The translations under genes were made by a program, and so were the position numbers. A DNA stretch of 64,000 nt from Halocaridina rubra (lineage: Eukaryota > Arthropoda > Malacostraca > Decapoda > Atyidae), in NCBI GenBank assembly GCA_037179515.1, contig JAXCGZ010020832.1:87501-151500 (forward strand). The letters are read 5' to 3'. Below the pieces are notes generated by a model. The model searched no databases. It was not told the origin of the DNA and saw nothing but the letters and a program-made list of their open reading frames with translations. Below are positions 50,920-64,000 of the stretch, one piece after another. Every line of letters begins with the position of its first letter. The first letter of the stretch is position 1.

Positions 50920-51055
50920 TCTCCATCTTAATGGAAGTGTACACAGATGTGTTAGAACTGGGATTAAGGCTGGATGCCCTTCAAGCCCACGTTGGGATCG
51001 AACCCATGGTAGTTGCTTCCTGACTTGTGCACTACCTCTGAGGTGCCTTTAACCA
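50920..51055 (-). repeat. SINE family B copy
   Basis: AACTGGGATTAAGGCTGGAT, GCCCTTCAAGCCCACGTTGG and, on the minus strand, GGTTCGATCCCAACG as a B box with a degenerate A box. Confidence 0.6.
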
Positions 51056-53631
<2,576 letters not shown>

Positions 53632-53823
53632 TTTGTTCATACAACAAAGTAAATGTTTTATTCATATCATTTAAATTGTATTTGTTTTTGTTTTTTTTTC
53701 TTCCAAATAAAAGTCATCAATACTTCATGAAAACTTAAAATTGCTAAAAACTCAAGTTTCTGATTTTGGTTAGGTTCATTAACAATCATCAGTCAGCTCG
53801 AATAAGTGTATTAAGTTAATATT

Positions 53824-54362
53824 TAGGGTATTTCAAAAGTCCCTCCATAATTTTATTTTCAATTTTCTTTGCAGGGACTTGACCACCATACTTCATCTCT
53901 GTAGTTAAGAATGGTTCTGAGTCTAAGTGTTTTCAATATAAGGTCGAAGTGCAGTGATGATCCTAAACAGTCTACAGACAGCATTGTGCACCAGATAAGA
54001 GAGCTATTATAGATACCCACGGATTGTTTATGAAAACTGTATTTGTAATGGACAAACCCCAGTCAGGAAAACCTCAAAGTGAGTGGAGTGATGACAATGT
54101 TGATAGTGTCCATGAAACGTTCGTTCATAATCAAGGAGGAAACTCCGTTCTGCTAGTAGCTGTGAAACTGAACATTGGTACGATATTGTCATGCAGATAT
54201 TAAGTTCTACACAGCTGTTGCTGAATGGATTTTCCTTGACTTGAATAAAGTCTTATGGACACATTTAAAATTCTCCTCACTCCACCCCCTTCGAAGCCTT
54301 TCTGAATGGAGTTTATCAAAACTACTCCTTGACCCTTTTTATATTTCAGTCATTGATAATAT
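53824..54362 (+). mobile_element. Mariner-like DNA transposon remnant, copy 1
   Basis: Begins TAGGGTATTTCAAAAGTCCC, shared with the two copies downstream. The interior codes a decayed HTH-type transposase start (PQSEWSDDNVDSVHETF, LLVAVKLNIGT). Its right end is missing or cut by copy 2. Confidence 0.55.
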
Positions 54363-54365
54363 ACT

Positions 54366-55284
54366 GTAGGATGTTTCAAAAGTCCTCCCAAATTTTATTT
54401 TAATTTTCTTTGCAGGTAATTAACAAAAACGTTCATCTTGAGGTAAACTCTTACTCAGTAGTTGAAAATTGTTTTGAGTCTACCTTTGAATTTTTTGCCA
54501 TTTTCTTTTGCCGTCATACTGGCCCTATAGCAGAGCTGTAAAATCACAGCATAGCAGGAGTTATATCAATCTGGTCGAAATGCAGTTAAGATTTTGGACA
54601 ATCTATGAACAGCATTATGCATCAGACTGGAAAACCATCATCAAGACCCATCAGAAATTTATGGAGATCAGTCAACAAGTCTTTTAAGTAGTCAGAGTAA
54701 AAGGACTGTTGAAACTGTCCACTAAAGTTCAAGAGTCAAGGGAAGTCCATTCATCAGCAAGCGGTTGTGTAACCAAATATTAGTGCAACATTAATTTCAT
54801 AAGGATAAATCTTCAGACCACACCACAAAATTTGTTGTATAGATATCATGTTCAGTTACACAGCTGTTTGCTGAATGGATTTTTCTTGACTGAGCAAACT
54901 CTCATACATTTTTGACATCATCCTAACTCAAACTTTTTTTAATTGTCTTGCAGACTGTTTCAACATTCTCCTCTCTTCACCCACTTCGAAGACTTCCTGA
55001 TAGTCTCCATAAACTTTCAGTGGGTATAAACAATGATTTTCCTATCCAGTGCATGATGCCATCCGTAGACTGTCATGAATCATCATTGCACAAAGTCCAG
55101 AGATTGAAAAAACCTCCTGCCATGCACCAATTTACACCTCTGCTGTAGTTAGCATAGCCGCAGAAAACAACAGTGCAAAACTCCTAAAGTAGACTAAAAA
55201 CAATCCTCAACTACCGAGTAAGATTACTTCAAATGTGGCAAATAAAATTAAAATCAAATTTGGGAGATATTTTTGAAACTATAC
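54366..55284 (+). mobile_element. Mariner-like DNA transposon remnant, copy 2
   Basis: Left end TAGGATGTTTCAAAAGTCC. The right end, read in reverse, is GTATAGTTTCAAAAATATCT followed by CCCAAATTTGATTTTAAT, an inverted match. About 0.92 kb, with stops throughout any transposase reading. Confidence 0.55.
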
Positions 55285-55575
55285 TTTTATAATTTTTTTT
55301 TTTGCAAATGTGCTTCCTAGCACACTATACTTCACAGTTACACCATTTATTTTTCCTCCTTACTTTACTCACTATCAGGATCTTACGTACAAATCCACAT
55401 CTGTAATCACAATCTTAATTTTACCCACATAATTCTTTATAATACACCCTTTCACTCAACCACACATTTGATTGTCTTCCATCATGGGCCTCCTCTTCCT
55501 TGCGCTCTCTCAACTCTAGACATCCTTTCTACCAAGTCGATATACTGCTACTTTATTTAAATCAATAATGCTCTG

Positions 55576-56513
55576 TAGGGTATTTCAAAAGTCCCTCCCA
55601 GATTTTATAATTTTCTTTGCAGGTAAATCGACAATGATGTTTATTTTGTGATGAACTATTATTCAGCAGTAGAAAATTTTTGTGTGTCTACTTTTGAAGT
55701 TTTTTCCACCATTTTCTCTGCTATTATGATAACTCAAGAGCAAAGGTGTATAATTGGTGCCTAACTGGAGATTTTTCAATTTGTGGACTTAATGCAGTGA
55801 CGATTCCGGACAGACTGCGGATAGCATTATGCACCGAATAGGAAAACCATTGTCCACACCCACTGAAAGTTTATATTGAGACTGGATACGTAAAGTACAA
55901 ATCTTAGTCAGGAAGACCTGAAAGTGGTTTGAGTGAGTATTGTCAAAACTGTCCATGAGACGTCTGTTCAGTCAAGAAAAATACTTTCAGTGAGTAGCTG
56001 TGAAATTTAACATGAACAATATCTGTCCAACAAATTCTGCATTGTGATCTCAAGCTGCATCCATACTAGATGTGCAGATATTCAGTTCCACAGCTTCTTC
56101 TGATCGAACTTTCCTTGACTGAACAAACTTTTAATAGACAGTTTCAACATTCTTCTCACACCAATCACTTAGAAGTCTTCTTGACAGGGGTTTGTCCTTA
56201 CAGATCAGGTCTTTATAACTTCTGATGGGAGTTGAGTATGGTTTTGTTATTTGGTTCATAATGCTGTCCATAGACTGACCAGAAATGTCACCTCGCTAAG
56301 ACTACATTGAAAAACCTCCTGCAATTCTGTGATTTTGCACCTTTGCTCTAAGATCAACATAATAGAAGAATAAAACAGTCCAAAACTTCAGAAGAAGATT
56401 TAAAACTATTCTCACCTACAGAGTAAGTTTACCACAAGATGAACACCGTTGGTCTACTTATTTCTTGTGAAAAAAATGGAAAATCCAGTTAGGGAGGGAC
56501 TTTCGAAGCATCC
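55576..56513 (+). mobile_element. Mariner-like DNA transposon remnant, copy 3
   Basis: Left end TAGGGTATTTCAAAAGTCCC. The right end in reverse is GGATGCTTCGAAAGTCCCTC. About 0.94 kb. Internal segments align with copies 1 and 2 (ACAGACTGCGGATAGCATTA versus ACAGTCTACAGACAGCATTG). Confidence 0.6.

Positions 56514-59907
<3,394 letters not shown>

Positions 59908-60000
<93 letters not shown>
59908..60000. repeat. (AT)n array, right part
   Basis: Continuation of the 58168 array after the pogo-like element. Confidence 0.97.
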
Positions 60001-60003
<3 letters not shown>

Positions 60004-60149
60004 CTTTTATTATCCTACTAGGAATCTACGGTATTACCAAGCCAATTTTCACTAATTTCCCTTCTGAACCTAAATTTATCAAGCTTAAATCCATTACCCA
60101 TTACGAGTTCTGGTTTGATCATGAAATTTTTAAACTTTATTAATTATCA

Positions 60150-60345
60150 CCCTTGTAATGAGCTGTCAGATGTGAAGGGATTATAAAAGATGTGTAATGA
60201 ATATCCAGCTCTCTGCTGGGTTTTAATATACCTCTGCATTACTTTTATGATGTCTATTCCAAAAATTCTCCTTAGATATTATTATTATTATTAATATTAT
60301 TATTATTATTTTAACAATAATTTTCCTTTGAGGATGATTGTGGAG

Positions 60346-60396
<51 letters not shown>

Positions 60397-60620
60397 TTCA
60401 TCATTATTACGAATTTGTAATTAAACCATTATTTTTACAATAAATAATGTAGTTTTGGTTGGATGAACAAGAGTTAATTAAAGATGTCTCTCTCTCTCTC
60501 CAACATTCTATTCTACCCAACCCCCCACACTCTCTTTGTCCCAGCCAACAAGGGAGGGGCACTGTAAACAGTTATTAAAGTAAATAAACCAACAGATGTA
60601 CAAACAATGATGAGCCCTTC

Positions 60621-60663
<43 letters not shown>

Positions 60664-60713
60664 ATGATGATAATAATCTCCACAATCATCATCAAAGGAA
60701 AATTATTGTTGCC

Positions 60714-60745
<32 letters not shown>

Positions 60746-60870
60746 TAATAATTATAATAAGATCTAAGGAGAATTATTGGAATAGACATCATGAAAGTAA
60801 TGCAGAGGTATATTAAAACCCAGCAGAGAGCTGGATATTCATTACACACCTTTTATAATCCCTTCACATC
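60150..60870. repeat. 0.7-kb inverted repeat built on family D
   Basis: The left arm (ATGAATATCCAGCTCTCTGC, ACCTCTGCATTACTTTTATG, ATTCTCCTTAGAT, then ATT arrays and TGATTGTGGAGATTATTA) is mirrored by the right arm (TAATAATCTCCACAATCATC, AAT arrays, ATCTAAGGAGAATTATTGG, CAGCAGAGAGCTGGATATTC). The centre (60400-60620) holds unrelated sequence with an AAT array. Confidence 0.75.
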
Positions 60871-60985
60871 TGACAGGTCATTACACTCTCCATCTCTGTT
60901 TCTCTTTACAGCCTGATAAAGGCTGTTTTATTTTATCATTTTTTGGCCCATCCTGGTCTCATGATCATTTATAAAAAAAAAAAAT
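60775..60985 (+). repeat. Interspersed family D copy
   Basis: TATTCATTACACACCTTTTA, CCCTTCACATCTGACAGGTC, CATCTCTGTTTCTCTTTACA and GGCCCATCCTGGTCTCATGA with an A-rich tail. It extends to the right of the 60150 inverted repeat. Confidence 0.65.
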
Positions 60986-60998
60986 AAAAAAAATAAAA

Positions 60999-61002
<4 letters not shown>

Positions 61003-61042
<40 letters not shown>
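61003..61042. repeat. (AAT)n microsatellite
   Basis: Short perfect array at the tail of family D. Confidence 0.9.
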
Positions 61043-61043
<1 letters not shown>

Positions 61044-61047
61044 TTGT

Positions 61048-61098
61048 GATACAGTGCATTCGCAATAGGTGAATCGCGATAGAGCAAGGGATTACTGT
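61048..61098 (-). mobile_element. Solo pogo/Tigger-like end
   Basis: Reverse strand reads TACAGTAATCCCTTGCTCTA followed by TCGCGATTCACC, the typical Tigger terminus; nothing else of the element remains. The left side (ACAGTGCATTCGC) may be the other end of a very short deletion derivative. Confidence 0.5.
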
Positions 61099-61439
61099 AT
61101 TTCATTTTTATATTATTTTTTACACATGATGCCATATCTTCAAGACAGAAATTAAATGGGTAGAAATTTCTTCATGCCACAAAATAACTATGCAAAAATT
61201 CCTTAAGGTATATTAAACCCCTCTACATTAAAAAAAAAATTACATAATAAATTATTATATATGAAATCTGATTATATTATACTCTTTTTGTTTATTTCTA
61301 GAAAAAAATGCACGTTCCCAAACTGCATGAATATTTTAAGCAAAAGCTTGTCATTGAGAATTGGTATAAAGACGCAATAATGCCTTCCGTTTGTTGCATA
61401 TGTATCCAGCCTGCTGGCTTCAGATATGGCACCATTTGG

Positions 61440-61645
61440 TGGAAAATAGCTGTAAGACTTAAGCTTGTATAATATTATATGATACGGAGCATGTTCAGTT
61501 AAAACCACATAGTAAAAATAGTTGTATGACATAAGCTTGTATAATATGAATATGTTCAGTTAAAACCACAGAGGAAAAATTTTTATATATCCATACGCTT
61601 GTATGGTATTAATATAAATAAATACGTGCGGTTTAGATCACAATG
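61440..61645 (+). repeat. Degenerate tandem repeat, unit about 65-75 bp
   Basis: GCTTGTATAATAT and GTTCAGTTAAAACCACA recur twice with a third weaker unit. Confidence 0.7.
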
Positions 61646-64000
61646 TAAGTGAATTTTACCACTTTCCAGTTTTATAGTTATACTATTCTGTAGAAAAAAA
61701 TGACCAGCTTTAGCTGTATTTCATGTGCTGTTTACTGGTCTGGGTGAGTTTTGCAAATATACTATTTCATTATTTACAGTCCCATAACAAAAGAAATCGA
61801 AAACTTTCAAGTGCCTATCCCTGTTACACTTAACCAGGAAAAATGCTAGTCTAAACCTTGTAAAATGGAAATAAATGTTTTTTTGTTTATACTGCACCAC
61901 TGAGAAGTCAAAGTTTTCACTTAACAGACTGTCCCCACGTTCATTTCCTTGCATTTTGACTTCAGCATAAATGTACGCCAAGCCAAATGGGCAAACCAAA
62001 CTGAAAAGGACTTGGTAGGGCGGCATCTGCATTGTGGAGTCACCCTCTCGCACAACAAATTAAAAGAGGAGGATAACCAAGAAGAGGAACAACAAAATAG
62101 CCCAAACTGCCACAACAAACCCCTGCCCTTCACAGGGCATGGGAACCTGGGAAAGGATTCAGCCACCCAAGCATATACCTAATCTGTCAACACAACAAAA
62201 GTTTTCTACACCAATAAACGATTCTCCGGCAGTCAAAGCCCTAGGTTGTGACCAACTACTAATCAAGAACCACCCTAGCTAACCACAGACACTCTTACAC
62301 CGATTACAGAAGAACGAACTGGGTTGCTTTCACTAATAAAACTGTGCAACTCTAAACAGTACCAAAGTCACTACATAACCCATGCTGTATACTCTTCTTA
62401 AAACAATATTTAAAAAAGCAGAAAAGAGCTTATCCATGGAGGTTCATAAAAAGGCACAGCCCCAAATTCACACTGTAAATTAATAACCTCACCAGACAAT
62501 GTGATACACTAAAACAAGCTCTCTAACAACCCAGACACAGGATATTACACAATAATTACAAGTACTTAATACAAATCAACAATTAAATACCGGAACAATC
62601 ATTAAATTGGAATAATTACCTGCAAATGCTGGACAACAAAACAAATACCAACAAATTCCACAAAATGCTAAACAGCATTAAGCTATCCAAAAACAATACA
62701 ACTAAATCACATGCTGCCATCACAACAACTCTCTTGTGTTATTCTACTTTACGATCCAATTGATGCTACTTTCACTCTATCCTAATATACGTACCTGTGT
62801 ATTACAGCTAATATTTGTGATCTACATAAAACCTCACTGATCACAGGCATTCACAAATCTTACCTTTGTATGGTTCTTGTTTCACTACAGTTAAAGCTTA
62901 AAATTTTTTCCATAGCAAGCTTGAAGATATACTGTTAGGAACTGGCTTTCATGTCAGTCAACTGTCTTATCGCACAATATACAATTCTGAAAATATATAC
63001 ATATCATCAGGAAAATAAAACAAGGCCAATATTAGCGTGTAAATTCCGTAAATTAACAAAATGTAGTACTGTAATGTTCATGTATAGATCTCTACTGGGC
63101 AGAACGAATTCCGCACCCATATTCATTGCTTATCGCTGTACCAGACTAAAAACGAAAAAGAAGCAAAGTGCTGGCAATTTTTTCCTTCATGAGATTTCTT
63201 TCTTTCCACAGAATAGTTGGTGGAAGGGGTGACAATATGGAAATGCTTTAAGGCCCGTTGACTCCCTTGTTATGCTAAGAAATGGTAACTTTGATGGCTT
63301 CAGCAGGGTAAAATTATTTACTTACTTTAGTGTAACATTGGAACAGGCAAAGAAACTGCCCTCAAAAACTGATCCTAAAAACTGTATAGTTACACTTCAT
63401 GTATAACAGAATTGATATCTAAATTTTACCAAAGTGGTTAACTTGCCTTCGAATGGCAATTCGTAAGTTTGCTATACTGCTATCAATGTTCCCCTTTCCT
63501 GGGCAGGTCCCAAGACCTCTCCAATATTGTTGGACGGTAGATTGGCCTTAACAGTATTGTACTGTGTTGTGATTGATCCACTCCTAGAATGTTCCCCCGA
63601 ACCATATTTTCACTGAATGAAAGTTTATATTCTCCCTCACATCAAGGACATTATCCATGCCTTGGGGGGGCTTTTTATATATTCATACTTAATTCTTACT
63701 TGTGGTGTGCTTAAGGTCCGATATTTCACTTTTATTTGCTTTAAATTGCTCGTTTATAGTATTCAGATTCATGTCGAAGAATTTTCCAAAAAATTCGGGT
63801 TTTATAGTTTGATGCATTTAATCTCTGTGTATAATACACAACCTTCGTTGATTATAAAGGCAACTATTTACTTTCACATCCTTAATAAATGAAATTGATA
63901 TACAAATCAATGAAAAAATATCTATAACAATTGCTAAGAGCAATTTACCAACTCGTTTCTTGACTGTTGCATAACTAACCTAAGTAACCTTACCTAATAC
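61646..64000. other. No gene seen
   Basis: Open frames near 61950-62180 exist on both strands but show no splice context or known domain. The last bases (CTAACCTAAGTAACCTTACC) resemble the TTAGG-like cores of the foldback family and may be the start of another copy. Confidence 0.4.

Noticed and set aside
61721..62182. Overlapping frames on both strands with Cys- or Glu-rich sequence
   Set aside because: No domain, no splice context and no way to choose a strand; left as unannotated sequence.

Overview
The window looks like nuclear DNA from an arthropod, most likely a decapod crustacean. The evidence is: split genes with GT..AG introns, very high microsatellite content ((AT)n, (ATT)n, (CT)n and (AC)n arrays every 1-3 kb, one nearly 290 bp), several tRNA-derived SINE families, CR1-like and RTE-like LINE remnants, and a secreted CUB/trypsin-type protease typical of arthropod haemolymph or digestive proteins. 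The species cannot be fixed from the sequence, and no prokaryotic features are present. Coordinates of spliced genes were worked out by hand from splice signals and reading phase.

Layout. (1) 1-6.4 kb, plus strand: the 3' part of a gene encoding a secreted protein made of CUB domains. Seven exons in perfect phase give the end of one CUB domain, two whole CUB domains and a stop at 5078. Its introns carry a dead RTE-type LINE and SINE copies, and its 3' region carries a foldback MITE with a TAA target duplication. (2) 6.9-10.0 kb, minus strand: a four-exon gene for a small secreted Asp/Glu-rich protein (about 142 residues), convergent with the CUB gene. (3) 10.0-18.3 kb: intergenic, with SINEs, three foldback elements and long SSRs. 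(4) 18.3-42.4 kb, minus strand: one large gene for a secreted CUB-like plus chymotrypsin-fold serine protease, with at least eleven exons, a signal-peptide exon at 42.4 kb and the catalytic Ser exon at 18.3-18.5 kb. One exon at 20.4-20.5 kb was recovered from splice phase and homology pattern. Intron 1 (about 15 kb) holds a nearly intact, recently inserted non-autonomous LTR retrotransposon (28733-36036, 674-bp LTRs differing at one position that I could see, long internal region without gag or pol) and a broken CR1-like LINE. (5) 42.4-64 kb: no confident host gene. It holds a second CR1-like LINE with a long intact RT reading frame (44.5-45.9 kb), a decayed Ty3/gypsy pol (47.7-49.0 kb), three clustered mariner-like remnants (53.8-56.5 kb), a pogo/Tigger-like element inserted in an (AT)n array (58.5-59.9 kb), and a 0.7-kb inverted repeat (60.15-60.87 kb).

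The host genes are all secreted products: CUB-domain protein, acidic protein and CUB-protease. Nothing in the sequence shows that they work together. The most unusual items are the LARD-like LTR element, the uncharacterised acidic secreted protein, the protease's altered S1 pocket (Asn at position 189, Thr at 226) with a truncated C terminus, and the many palindromic elements, some with microsatellites grown inside one arm.
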